Translations under genes and position numbers: made by a program | Assembly: GCF_008831285.2 (NCBI RefSeq) | Contig: NC_045139.1 | Location: 27,374,808 to 27,438,807 of the forward strand | Reading direction: 5' to 3' | DNA from: Nymphaea colorata | Taxonomy: Eukaryota; Streptophyta; Magnoliopsida; Nymphaeales; Nymphaeaceae | DNA: 64,000 bases | In this document: one piece after another, positions 23,803 through 34,630 of the stretch | Layout: each line of letters opens with the position of its first letter | Numbering within the stretch: the first letter of the stretch is position 1 | Notes under the pieces: generated by a model | What the model was told of the DNA's origin: nothing | Database searches by the model: none | What the model saw: the letters and a program-made list of their open reading frames with translations, nothing else

Positions 23803-23815
23803 CTTTGATATCACT
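23803..23815 (-). promoter_or_regulatory. Primer-binding-like site of the short element
   Basis: On the minus strand, directly after the 5' LTR, AGTGATATCAAAGC resembles the TGGTATCAGAGC site complementary to plant initiator tRNA-Met, with several mismatches. Confidence 0.5.
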
Positions 23816-24523
23816 TGTCACGGGCCGAGTTTCTGCAGCCCGCGCGGCACCGAAGGCGTTCCCCAAAGCCTTCGGCCAACCGTCTCTCTCTTAAGCTAGC
23901 GGAAGCATTCATCTTTTCTTCGGGACTGTGGACTAGACAAGGGGTGCTAAGCACTCGGCACACCATCACCTAGGTTTATACCATTGTCGACCATCGGCAA
24001 GCCGTGGCCATGAGGCCCTGTCAGAACTTCGCCATTCCTCCAAGTGCCTATCTACATCCAAATGAAATCTGGGTGGGGGTAGACTTCCCTTGGGAGGAAG
24101 TCCCCAGCCGAAGCCAGTTGACGACTATATGTCATTAAGTAAGGCGGTCGACCATTGCCCTACTCGACGATGAGCATTCACTTGCTCACCCCCGCGTGAC
24201 TCTATGCGGTTGTGGAACGCAGCGCATGCGCCCATTGGAGAAATTGTCCCTAACCCACGCGCACCCCCTTGTGTATCCAAACACTACGCGTGGGGAACCC
24301 ACTGGATTCCCCAACGACGGACTTGCACTTCCAAAGGGACTGTTGATCTTGATGCATTTAAACGCCTTGTCACTGCACCACCGTGCTGCACATTCCACGT
24401 GCATTGCTTTCTGCTTGACTTGGCGACCGATTGATCCCACATGCCTTCCAACTATGCCTAAGCTGGCCAAGCAGCATCACCTTTTACTGGCTTGGCCGGG
24501 CTAGACACATTCGACCGACAACA
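23816..24523 (-). repeat. Right (5') LTR of the short element
   Basis: Direct repeat of 22498-23205, same length by my count, ending GACAACA. Frequent differences from its partner are C/T or G/A changes. Confidence 0.88.
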
Positions 24524-24528
24524 GTGCT

Positions 24529-25278
24529 GATATCTTGTATAATTCATTCTTTATATTTTCTTTTTGCAATTTGTTCTTGTATCTAAGAGATGCTCTCTCT
24601 CTCTCTCTCTCTCATGTGCTCGCTGGTTCATATTGGATAAATGTACTTATAATTTTCCTTCTTTTTCTCTAAGCATCACAACAATTGCATGGAATATCAA
24701 CATGATTTGAGTGCAAGGGCAAGCCTCACATCTTTGAAATATAATTAGTTCTCGGCTGGCCTGATATCATTGTGCACAAGTTTTTCTAGGTTAATTTTCG
24801 GCATGTTTTTCTTGGAATTTTAGAATTTTTTTCTAAAAATTTTCAAAAACTAAAAAATTCCTAAAAATGATATAAAGATAAAATAAACGATAAACTAATA
24901 AAAAAGTGATAAGTTCATCAAAAATCATAAAAATGTCATCAAGAAAATATCTTGATTGTAAGATATTTAATTTTGCCGATATTTTTTTATATACACTAGA
25001 TTTGCGAAAAATTTGGGAATCACAATTAGAAGCAAATGATCCATGTTGGCTGCATGGAATTTTAATTTTTACTTTTAATGAGAATGTTGTTAAGAATTCT
25101 TTTATTTTCTTGCTTGTGTTATTTGCTACACTGAGCTAGAAAAAAAAGATTTTCACATATTACTCGCAAATGCCTTGTTTTCGAGAGTGCCTTTCTTCTC
25201 ATAAACACATCCACTGACTTTTGAAAGGATCTCGAACGGCGTAAACATTTTTGATAACACATGACTATCTAATTATAT
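24529..25278. other. Non-coding, LINE tail then AT-rich DNA
   Basis: The first 60-70 bases probably complete the LINE 3' region interrupted by the short element. A CT microsatellite lies at about 24594-24613. The remainder is AT-rich with no supported gene; the ORF at 24906-25139 has no family resemblance. Confidence 0.4.
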
Positions 25279-25430
25279 TAGTGTTGCCTCATAGGTTTTC
25301 CCATAGCCCAGCGAGCAGTTACGGCGAGTGAGAGATTTATGCAGAGAATTAAAGCTCGTAACTTCAAGTGAGCCCCCCTACAATTACGAGATGAATGGGT
25401 AGGGCTCTTGGCCACTATCCAACATGCCGC
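25279..25430 (+). repeat. Unoccupied relative of the chromovirus insertion site
   Basis: The left half (GTTGCCTCATAGGTTTTCCC onward) matches 26447-26514. The right half (ACGAGATGAATGGGTAGGGC, TTGGCCACTATC) matches 34650-34690. The join in this copy, GCAGAGAATTAAAGCTC, corresponds to the flanks AAGAG and GAGAGAATCAAGCTC around the 8.1-kb chromovirus. Confidence 0.7.
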
Positions 25431-26446
25431 CACTACCATGAGGAAGGCAACCTCCTCTGCTTCTTGTCATGATGAAGATAGCCGGAGCGACTTACAACGA
25501 GCAGCTAGCATCCTTGGGCATTTTCACGCCACAACAAGGTTTGAGTCTGTGCGAGGAGAATATCTGGAGCTTCAGCAGGCAAACACCAATGCCTAGTCAA
25601 GCACCTTCGTTGGACACGGCAAGCAAAAAACACTGGCTGAGGACCAGACCCGGTCAGGGCCCTCTATTTTGGTTCTTGGATCGTTACCGAAGGGACTTGT
25701 TTGCCATTGTCGAAAAAGAAAACAGTAAAGCTTTTGGATGGTCCGAAAAGGAACAACAGTGCAAACTTTGAGCTTTTGCGCATCTCCGGAACAAGATAAT
25801 CAGTGCGCTCTTCGACAGCAGACATCATTTGAGGTAATGCTCTTTCTCTCAGATCTTTTGTGCGCTCTAAGGTTTAATGGTTTATGGTTTCTTATTTATA
25901 ATTCGCCTTTTATTTCCTTTCGAAATCTTCTTCCATAATACTTGACAGATATGCATGCTCTAGGGCTTGACTATGCTCTTTGTCTCTTTGAGATTCTCTG
26001 ATACAGAAGTACAACTTAGAGGACAAAGCACAAACTTGTATTTTGAATCCGAAAAAAAAAAATATCATATATGTTGCGACTAGCATGCTTCATATAATCT
26101 GTCTGATATTATATAGCATGGACATATATGTATGTGCGCAGACTGTATTCATAGGCGTCACAGGCACCATAGGGGTCGGATTTCACTTACAGGAAATTTG
26201 ACAAACAAAGGTCTGATACCAATGTTTGTATGTTGGGTTCTGAGCAGAGGAATGACACCTGTTCTCCAATCTTGACTTTGCAGCACTTTCACTAGTAGTG
26301 TTTGCCAATGAATAACAAAGCAACAACAACAACCATCGTTGATGAAGAAGATGAAATGTGAACTTTCGGGTTTCCTTCTATGAGGTGCCTGACTAGGGAG
26401 ATCAAGTAATTAAGCCCTAAGTCATAGTATTGTTGGGCATAAATAG
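25431..26446. other. Non-coding, possible older LTR-element sequence
   Basis: No supported gene. Near 26210-26225 the plus strand reads GGTCTGATACCAATG; its complement resembles a tRNA-Met primer-binding site. The repeat at 26447 onward may therefore be an LTR of an older minus-strand element. This is suggestive only. Confidence 0.35.
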
Positions 26447-26514
26447 TGCTGCCTCATAGGTTTTCCCATATCCCAATGGGAGGTTACCGTAAGGGAGGGA
26501 AGATTGACAAAGAG

Positions 26515-26922
26515 CGTTACAGGCTTACACCTTCAGCCCGTGCGGCACAGCAAGAACTTGATTGCCGTAAGCCTTCAAACCACCGAAAGGGGCGCAAACG
26601 TTGTTTTGGAAAACAAGTGCATAAAGAACGCTTTGTGAATAAAGAAATCTCGCAATGTATTCAACTTGAAAAATTTGTACATCACGAGAAAGATAAACAA
26701 GGAGAGTGTTTTCAACTTTACTTATATAGGGTGGCCGAAGCCACTTACAGGATTCCCAAGTCGACCACCCAAAACTAAGAATCCCAATACATGACACTTA
26801 GACCGGTGAGAGGGTACTCCCTTACAAGAAAACATGCGTAAGCAAATGACTCAACATAAGCAAAGAAAGTGCAATGCAAAACAAAGCAAAGGACTGTACA
26901 GACTCTCAGACACAGGGGAACA
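26515..26922 (-). repeat. Left (3') LTR of the chromovirus
   Basis: 408 bp matching 34224-34630. On the minus strand it begins TGTTCCCCTGTGTC directly after the polypurine tract. Its far terminus is mutated (CGTTAC where the partner has TGTCAC). Confidence 0.9.
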
Positions 26923-26935
26923 GGCTCCCCCCTTC
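26923..26935 (-). promoter_or_regulatory. Polypurine tract of the chromovirus
   Basis: Minus strand GAAGGGGGGAGCC lies immediately before the 3' LTR, the expected position for second-strand priming. Confidence 0.7.
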
Positions 26936-26938
26936 AAA

Positions 26939-27910
26939 TCAAGCGCCATCATTGGCGCCAGTAGCTTCATGATAGGCTTTGACTTCTAGGAGGTAGCGCT
27001 GCTTCATACGGAATGCATACTCCCAGGTAGGATTTTGTTCGCCTATCCACTTCACTTGGTACTTCTTCGGCTCCCCTAGATAGTTTGTTTTGTGCCGAAG
27101 GATCTCCTCCATCTGACGGTCCGCCTCTTGCTTGGTCGACGGGGCTCGCTGTAAGATTGGGTCTCGTTCTGGGATGCTTCTTTCAGGGTCTTCCTCATCA
27201 AAGTAGAAGAGCTTCCGGTTACAGACATGAAACACTGAATGCACCTTAAAGTCTGGAGGCAAGTCTACCTTGTATAAGAACTTCCCGATTCTCTTTAACA
27301 CTGTGAAGGGTCCCTCATACTTGTGGATTAATGACCTATGTCGACCACAGAAAAGGACCGTGCGGTCAGGATAGAGCTTCACGAGGACTTGGTCACCAAC
27401 TCGAAATTCCATTGGCCTTCGATTCCGATCTGTAAATTTCTTCATTTTCTTGGCGGCCTTATGTAAGAACGCCTTAGCCATCTTCGTCTGTTCCTGCCAA
27501 TCACGAACGAACTGGTAGGCAAAAGTATGTTGTCCCTCTTCTTGGGCTGCAAGGGTATGAGGTATCAACGGTTGTTGCCCAGTGGCTATCTCGAACGGAC
27601 TATGTCCAGAAGACTCGCTCTTCTATAAATTGTAGCAAAATTGAGCTACATCCAACAATTTCACCCAATTCTTGTGTTTCGCGCTGACATAGTGCCGAAG
27701 GTATTGTTCCAATAATCCGTTGATCCGTTCAGTTTGGCCATCGGTTTGTGGATGGAAACTCGTTGAGAATAATAAATCTGAACCCAGCAAACGAAATACT
27801 TTGCGCCAAAACTTCCCTGTGAAACGAGCGTCCCGATCACTGACAATGCTTTTCGGCACACTCCAGTGCTTGACTATATGCTTCACAAATAACTCTGCCG
27901 TCTTCTCTGC
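26939..27910 (-). pseudogene. Chromovirus integrase C-terminal half and chromodomain
   Basis: The right part (27623-27910) holds the middle and end of the integrase core: IVSDRDARFTGKFW with the second catalytic Asp, and SFHPQTDGQTERINGL with the catalytic Glu. An in-frame TAG at 27623-27625 (probably from CAG) separates it from 27568-26939. That part carries the integrase C-terminal region (VGDQVLVKLYPDRT, VFHVCNRKLF) and then a chromodomain-like end (EEILRHK, YQVKWIG, PTWEYA) that in intact elements guides integration to chromatin. The reading frame of the core is interrupted at 27911 by LTR copy D and resumes at 30570. Confidence 0.9.
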
Positions 27911-30122
27911 GGGACTGTTTGCATCTCAAAATTTTCATTGGTTGTTGAATGCTCCAGAAAAATGAGGTTTGTTTTGAAATAGGAAAGAAAAGGGACTTGC
28001 CCGTCGGTACGAGGATTGACCGTTTCCAGTGCCTTTACCGGGGGTAATCAATCCAATGGCTATGTTCATCATTGATGCATTTCATTTTAACTTAAACATC
28101 ATTTTGATTCTATATGCGGTGTAGAAAATATTGAAAGTTTGATGTTTCAAACTTTTGAAAAGACTCTTGAAAAGTTGTTTGAAAATGTGAAATATTTTGA
28201 GGAAAAAGTGGAATTAGCAAATATCATTTGAAAAGCTTGTGAAATCATTTAGAAATTACTTTAGTATTATCTTAAGACTTTAAGTAGGTTTGAAATTTTG
28301 CTCTAATTCGGTTACCACCTACTTAGAGGTTCATCCCCTCTTGCTTAAGTTCTTTTGGAGATGTGCTTGTGATCATAAGTGAAATAAAGTGGGTGAGAAT
28401 GCATGGATGCATTTATCCTATATGATTGGAAGAATGTAAAACATTCCTACCACAACATTCATCTAAAGTCATTCCTACCACAACATACATCTAAGATTTT
28501 TGTTTCTGTAAATATCATATATATGAAAGAAAAGTTTTTGAAAATGGATTGGGATTGTAGACCTATCAAGCATGAATTCAATATTGGGTCATTACTTGGT
28601 TTGTGGTCTTGATGAAGTCGGCAAATGAAAAATTAAAATCTTAAATGGTAAGATATTGAAAGAACGAAAAGTATGAAAGACTACATCTCAAGAGAGATAT
28701 AGAGAAAGAGATCTTGAAAATCATAAAATCAAATATTTAAAAGAAAGAGAGATATGTATTCATATACGTATATATACGTACATATATATGTATATATATA
28801 TGTATAGATACGTATATGAAAGCTTGTAAAAAATGATGTTTAAATCAAATAGAGAAGAAAAAATCATTTTTGAAAGAGAGAGATTTAAAAATGGAATACA
28901 CGTATTTATATTTATATATACGTATATGAGAGTTTGTAAAAGAATATGTTTAATCATAAAAAGAAAATGACAAAAAGAAATGGTCATGTACACATATACA
29001 TATACAACATGTATATACGTACTTGTCTTCATGATAACTAAAATCAAGAAATGAATTAAAAATAGCCAACTTCAATTTTTGATATAGGCCTGAGGGGAAC
29101 TTAGGCTCATGCAAGAACCTAAGTTAAGTCTCCAAGGCCGCATTAGAGAAGTTTCTTTTGAAAGTGTTTTGGAAAATATGATTCATATTTAAACATGGAA
29201 TGTTATGATTTGGTTTGCCACAAGGGATATATTTCTTCCACCGTTGGGTATGGAAGAAAATCAAGCAATATAACGAGTAACTTCTCTTAATGGGGTGATT
29301 AGGAAAGAAACTAGCGCAAAATGACATGTAAATGCATATTAACGTATAAATATTTCGTGAAGGTTTTCCCCGGGTTGGACAAATCCCAACCTCAAAAATC
29401 ACAAGAAGAAATCCCAACCCCAAACACTCACTCTTATCGTGCATTGGGTCATATAAATGGAAGATTAGAATATCATGCATGAGCATCATTTCAAGCATGA
29501 ATGATGAATGAAGACACTATATCAAGTATATTTTTGGAGATAAATGAAGATATGGATTTTGTTCCATCTTGCTCATACTCCCGGTGCATTCAAGAGTAGC
29601 TCTTGATTCGGGATCATTTGAGCTATCTTGCACTGCCATGGGAAGATGGCAAGAGGAAAATGATGATATGAAAAGGAAAGATTGCATGATATAAACATAA
29701 AATATCATCTCATCTTCTCATGCTCCCGGTGCACTTGAACATAGCCTCTTGACTCTAAAAATATAGATTGAGGGCTGTCTCATATGGCCATGGGGAGAGA
29801 AAGAAGAGAGAAAATGATGAAATGAAAATTGAGGTTTACATACCTCGGATATGAATGATATTGAAAATGGCATTGAGAGAGGAAAAAATGAAAATAGAAA
29901 TAGAGGAAGATTAAATACCTCGAATGTGATTGATATTGGAAATGATCCATCTTTTTTTCAATAATCTTGGACATACCTTGAATGAAGCTCCCAAGATGTT
30001 GAAGAAATAGAAAGAGGAAGAGGGAGAGAGAAAGAACTCAAGAGAAGCCCTAAGTCTTTAAGTAAGAATACTCTAGGGTTTCTCCCAAGGCTAACTCTTA
30101 CCTAAGAGGGGAGAAGTGGGGG

Positions 30123-30131
30123 TATTTATAG
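30123..30131 (+). promoter_or_regulatory. TATA box of LTR copy D
   Basis: TATTTATAG after a G-rich stretch and before AGAATTTTGGAGCCAAAATTC, as in copies A and B. Confidence 0.55.
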
Positions 30132-30137
30132 AGAATT

Positions 30138-30450
30138 TTGGAGCCAAAATTCAAAATTTAAATTCAATATTTGAATTCAAGAGGGAAAACTTTTTTAGAG
30201 CCAAAATTCGAAATTCAAATTCAAGATTTAATTTAAGAGGGAAGAGTTTTGGAGCCAAAATTCGAAATTCGAATTCAATATTTGAATTCAAGAGGGAAGA
30301 ATTTTAGAGCCAAAATTCAAAATTTGAATTTAGGATTTGAATTCAAGAGGGAAGAGTTTTAGAGCTAAAATTTGAAATTTGAATTCAAGATTTGAATCCA
30401 AGAGGAATGAGTTTTGGAGCCAAAATTCGAAATTTGAATTCAGATTTGGA
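30138..30450. repeat. Tandem array of about 55-60-bp units inside copy D
   Basis: About six units contain GGAGCCAAAATTC, then GAATTTGAATTCAA and AGAGGGAAGAGTTTT. The unit starts with the sequence that directly follows the TATA box, so the array grew from the promoter-proximal transcribed region. It is different from the array in copy B. Confidence 0.88.
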
Positions 30451-30569
30451 ATTTGAGTTTAGAATTCTCGATTTGGATCTAAACTTGGATTTAAAATTTA
30501 TTTTAAAAATAATAGACCTAAAATTTTAATAGCCCTCTTTTTTGAAAAATTTGGGGTGATTACAGGGAC

Positions 30570-31720
30570 ATTCCTTAGAGGCTGGGAAGAAGGTGACATA
30601 TTTCGAGAATCTGTCCACAACCACAGGGATAGAGCTGAAGCCGTCAACTTTGGGTAAACTGGCGATGAAGTCCATAGAGAGGCATTTCCACGGACGTTCT
30701 GAAATAGAAAGAGGCTCCAGGAGACCGGCAGACTTCTGATTCGTTCCCTTGTCCTGCTGGCAAATTAAGCATGTTTTCATATATGCTTCAACATCATCGC
30801 GCATCTGTGGCCAATAGTAACCACGTTCAAGGAGCGCGAGCGTCCACTCCTGGCCAGGATGGCCAGCCCACAACGAGTCATGACATTCCTTCAACAATTC
30901 TCGCCGAAGGTTGCCCCATCTAGGCACGAAAACCCGTCCTCATTTTGCCATCAGAAGTCCATCACACAACCAGAATCGTCGCGTTTTTCCCGCTTCAGCT
31001 GTCACGACCAAGTGCTTGGCCACAGGGTCCTGCTTCATGCCTTCTCGAATCTGCCCGAGAAGAGCACTCCCAAGTTGTGCTTCGGATGATGCTGTCCGAG
31101 TAGCTGCCAACTTTGCTTTCCGACTCAGTGCATCGGCTACGACGTTTGTCCTCCCTGCCTTGTATTCCAAGGCAAAATCGAATTCCGCAAGGAATTCCTG
31201 CCATCGGGCCTGCTTTGGGCTCAACTTCTTTCGAGTTTGGAAGTATCTTGTAGCTACGTTATCAGTCTTTACCACAAATTGACTTCCCAACAAGTAGTGC
31301 CTCTATGTAGAAGGCAGTGGATAATGGCTGTCATCTCCCTTTCATGAACAAAATACCGACGCTCCGCGTCCTTAAGTTTCTGCTTTCATAGGCAACCGGG
31401 TGACCTTCCTGCATCAACACTCCGCCAATAGCAAAATCTGACGCATCTGTGTAGACTTCAAACTTCTTCGAGTGGTCGGATAACCTGAGCACAGGCTCCT
31501 GCGTCAGGGCCCTCTTCAATTTCTCGAAGGCATCTTCCTCAAGTTCTTCCCAAGCCCAAGTTCGGTTCTTTTTCAGCAAATCAGTGAGAGGCGCAGCTGT
31601 CAAAGAATACCCCTCAATGAATCGCCGATAGTAGTTCGCCAAACTGAGAAAAGAACGTAATTCCGGTATATTGGTTGGCGGTTTCCAATCCTGAATAGCC
31701 ATCACCTTTTCTGTGTCCAT
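30570..31720 (-). pseudogene. Chromovirus RNase H and integrase N-terminal half
   Basis: RNase H: the connection and palm segment [20 protein letters not shown] (about 31660-31600), then [16 protein letters not shown] with the first catalytic Asp, and FVVKTDNVATRYF further on; ADALSRKAKL ends the domain near 31125. The integrase zinc-binding HHCC segment follows (HDSLWAGHPG ... CLICQQ, about 30890-30755), then the start of the catalytic core (SMDFIASLP, VVVDRFSKY). A frame break lies around 31294-31330. The sequence ends abruptly at LTR copy D. Confidence 0.9.
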
Positions 31721-32472
31721 TCACAGCTTACCTTTTCTGACAATGTGACCAAGAAAACTGATTTCTTGTTGGCCAAATAAGCACTTCTTGTGCTTCACAT
31801 AGAGTTCGTTTTCTTCCAACACCTTGAACACTATCTGCAAGCCACATGATCTCCCATTGAGCCGTTGTACACTACAATATCATCAAGATAGACTACCACG
31901 AACTTATCTAAGTACGGATAAAATATCTTGTTCATTAGAGTCGAAAAAGTGGGTGGGGCATTCGTCAACCCAAATGGCATTATCAAGAATTCAAACGCAC
32001 CGTAGCGAGTGACACAAGTTGTCTTTGGCTCATCACCGTCAACAATCCGAACTTGCCAATATCCCGATCTGAGGTCCAGCTTGGAAAATACTCGAGCTCC
32101 GCCTAGTTGATCAAACAAATCTGCAATCAAAGGTAAATGATACTTGTTCTTCACCGTTACCTTGTTCAGCGCTCAATAATCCACACATAGCCTTTTGGAG
32201 CCATCATGTTTTGCTTAGAACAACACTGGTGCACCAAAAGGAGCTTTGGAGGGTCTGATTATACCTCCAGCTAGCATCTCGTCCAACTGTCGCCTAAGCT
32301 CTTTTAATTTTGCAGGGGCCATTCGATAAGGTGCCATTGCCAGGGGTTTGGCACCAAGAATGAGTTCTATGGCATGATCCACCTCACGTTGAGGTGGCAG
32401 CTGTTTAGGGAGCTCCGCAGGCATTGTTCCTGCGAATTCTGCTAAGACGGGCTCAAGCGCCTCTGGGACCAA
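31721..32472 (-). pseudogene. Chromovirus reverse transcriptase
   Basis: Motifs in order: [63 protein letters not shown] and [10 protein letters not shown], with the catalytic box at 31879-31890. In-frame stops occur at 32215-32217 (TAA, after PVLF), 32173-32175 (TGA, inside the VDY-ALN motif) and 31721-31723 (TGA, before MDTEKV). Each is explained by C-to-T change of a CAA or CGA codon. The catalytic residues themselves are intact. Confidence 0.92.
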
Positions 32473-33383
32473 ACCAGGGGAGTCATTACACCGTGCTTCA
32501 GGCCTTTCTTCAACTGAAGAGCGGATATCATTGCGGCCTTACCCTTATCTCTCTTAACTGATATTGTTGGGACCATACAAGGAGACTTCTCATCCATGAT
32601 ACTGATACTTCGCAGGTGCGGCATCGGAACCATCTTCGCTGTATTGAGGAGCTTCATTCCTAGGATCATCCGAAAATCATCCATCGGGACCACCGAGAAG
32701 TTGGTTCTTCCTGACCAACTCTCAATCTTCACAACCGCATCTCGGGCTACACCGTGGATGAGTTTTGCCTCTGAGTTTACCGCCTTCATGCATAACTCTC
32801 CCTTCTCAAGGGTGTGGCCCAATCTCCTCGCCTCCTCATCTGAGATGAAGTTATGCGTGGTACCCGTGTCTACCATGGCCATGGTAAGCCTTCCATTTAC
32901 CAAGATCTCTAGGTACATGAGCTCGTTGGAAGGTGTCGCTATCACCTTCGCTTTCTCCTCCTTTCTTAGGGTGTTCAGAAGTTGAAGTGCACCCATCTTT
33001 GGTCCTTCCCCTTCTTCACCTTGTACCGCACTAGCAGATTGTCTTGAAGTGCTTGCCTGATTGTTCCTGTTTAGACGCTTCGAACATTGTCTTCCCAAGT
33101 GGCTACCTTCGCAAAACCAGCATTTCAACACTCTATTCTGAGAGTTGTCATTTTTGTGAAAGAATGTCCTCCTCTCGACTTGATGCTGAGTCGATGATTC
33201 ATCTTTACGTTCCCGTCGATCCTCTTTCCTTTCTCCATGGTCAGGCTTCTTCGAGGGCTTGAAGGTGTTAGTGTACCTCTTGCGCTGGGTATCGGCCAAG
33301 CGTTTCGCTACCACATAAGCATCCTCCAAGGTCTCTGGATTACTCCTTTCCACTTCGGATTGTGCCCACGATTGGAGTTCCAA
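32473..33383 (-). pseudogene. Chromovirus gag C-terminal part (zinc knuckle) and protease
   Basis: The zinc knuckle CWFCEGSHLGRQC lies at 33084-33122, a C-x2-C-x3-H-x4-C form common in plant gypsy gag proteins. It is preceded by a Lys/Arg/Asp/Glu-rich segment. The aspartic protease follows, with the active site DTG at 32862-32870 (VDTGTTHNFIS) and a downstream FRMILGM segment. The frame is open from 33383 to the RT ORF boundary. Confidence 0.88.
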
Positions 33384-34181
33384 AATAAACCAGTTCAGTT
33401 TATCTTGTTCCTATATATCTGGCACATCTAACATGAGCCTCTGATATGCCCTCACATAATCTTGCAATGATCCTGTATGGTTTAGTTCACCGACCATCTG
33501 ATAGGCATGGCGTGTCGCATTCGGGGGCATGAAGTAAATCCTCAACTCTCGCTGAAAATCCTCGAAAGTGTCTATTGTGCAGATCCCCTTTTGAATGTCT
33601 AGCCGTTTTCGTCTCTACCACGCCACAGCATCGCCCTCCAGCAACATCGCTGCAGTCTTGACCTGAAGGTCATCCCCCATAACACCTTGCAGATGTAGAT
33701 AGTATTCCACTTGGAACGAAAAGTTGTCGATCACTCGACTATCCCGAGTTCTATTGTATTTCTCTGGCCTCTGAACGTCGACCTTCGCTGGCCTATCGGC
33801 ACCTCCACCTACAGAGATTTGTCGCTGTAGTGTGTGGTTCTTTATCTGAAGTTTCTTGACTTCAGCTTGCAGTGCGTTCACTGTGTCAGTAAGTGACCGA
33901 TTCATGACCATAAGATCGGCCATTTGATCCCGTAGGATCTTCATCTCATCCTTCATCTCCCCGAAGGACTCGGCTGCATTGCCCAACGCTTCTTCATGAG
34001 TAGTCACGACAGTAACCAGTTTGTTTACCACCTCGGCCAGGTCTCCCTGACCCTGGGATGTACCCATCTCGTCAGACTGGGCTACTCCCTTGCCCTTGGC
34101 ACGTCGCAGATTGTATTGAGTCGTCAGGACGTCCTCTTCAATCAATGATCGCCGGCGTGTGGTTTTACACTGACTATCCAA
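33384..34181 (-). pseudogene. Chromovirus gag N-terminal part
   Basis: An ORF at 34181-33615 begins MDSQCKTTRRRSLIEED and contains a coiled-coil-like heptad region (DEMKILRDQMADLMVMNRSL) and the capsid start VEYYLHLQGV, ending DAVAW. Frame breaks at about 33614-33384 separate it from the zinc-knuckle part. The start codon is the first ATG after the primer-binding site. Confidence 0.82.
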
Positions 34182-34204
34182 TCACTTCCCCAGATTGAGC
34201 AAAA

Positions 34205-34221
34205 CCTGGGCTATGATACCA
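34205..34221 (-). promoter_or_regulatory. Primer-binding site of the chromovirus
   Basis: Minus strand TGGTATCATAGCCCAGG, two bases inside the 5' LTR. It matches the plant initiator tRNA-Met site TGGTATCAGAGC with one change in the first twelve bases. Confidence 0.8.
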
Positions 34222-34223
34222 GT

Positions 34224-34630
34224 TGTCACGGGCTTACACTTTCAGCTCGTGCGGCACGACAAGAACCTGATTGTCGTAAGCCTCCAACCACCGAAAGGGG
34301 CGCAAAGGTTGTTTTGGAAAACAAGTGTATAAAGAACGCTTTGTGACTAAAGAAATCTCGCAATGTATTCAACTTGGAAAATTTGTACATCACGAGAAAG
34401 ATAAGTAAGGAGAGTGATCTCAACTTTACTTATATAGGATGGCCGAAGCCACTTACAGGATTCCCAAGTCGACCACCCAAAACTAAGAATCACAATACAT
34501 GACACTTAGACCGGTGGGAGGGTACTCCCTTACAAGCAAACATGCGTAAGCAAATGACTCAACATAAGCAAAGGAAGTGCAATACAAAACAAAGCAAAGG
34601 ACTGTACAGACTCTCAGACACAGGAGAACT
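34224..34630 (-). repeat. Right (5') LTR of the chromovirus
   Basis: About 407 bp, plus-strand reading TGTCACGGGCTTACAC ... ACAGGAGAACT; partner at 26515-26922. A TATATAGGA-like sequence on the plus strand is not in the element's sense. Confidence 0.9.

Larger units (their letters stand above)
22498..24523 (-). mobile_element. Short non-autonomous LTR retrotransposon, 2026 bp
   Basis: Two direct repeats of 708 bp (22498-23205 and 23816-24523) bracket a 610-bp internal region with no gag or pol. The 5-mer GTGCT flanks both ends exactly (22493-22497 and 24524-24528). A primer-binding-like site next to the right LTR and a purine-rich tract (GGCGGTGGGAGAG, minus strand) next to the left LTR set the minus orientation. 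The LTRs differ at roughly 29 positions by eye. It must have used proteins of another element. Its LTR terminus resembles that of the chromovirus at 26515-34630. It sits in the 3' tail of the plus-strand LINE. Confidence 0.88.
27916..30564 (+). mobile_element. Very long solo LTR, copy D (2649 bp), in chromovirus integrase
   Basis: It starts TGTTTGCATCTCAAAATTTT and ends ATTTGGGGTGATTACA. The exact 5-bp duplication GGGAC flanks it (27911-27915 and 30565-30569). Removing the insert and one GGGAC restores the integrase frame, so both borders are certain. Orientation is opposite to the host element. The TATA box at 30123-30131 is 2207 bp from the left end, leaving only 441 bp to the right end, the shortest downstream part among the copies. 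No gag or pol is present. Confidence 0.92.
26515..34630 (-). mobile_element. Ty3/gypsy chromovirus, degenerate, with nested insertion
   Basis: Minus-strand order from the right is 5' LTR, primer-binding site, gag with a zinc knuckle, protease, reverse transcriptase, RNase H, integrase, C-terminal chromodomain, polypurine tract and 3' LTR. RNase H before integrase marks it as Ty3/gypsy, and the chromodomain marks it as a chromovirus. Without the 2654 bp added by copy D plus one target duplication, it is about 5.46 kb. The flanking 5-mers AAGAG and GAGAG are a degenerate target duplication. The LTRs differ at about 27 of 408 positions by eye. Several in-frame stops and frame breaks show it can no longer make its proteins. 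Confidence 0.93.
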
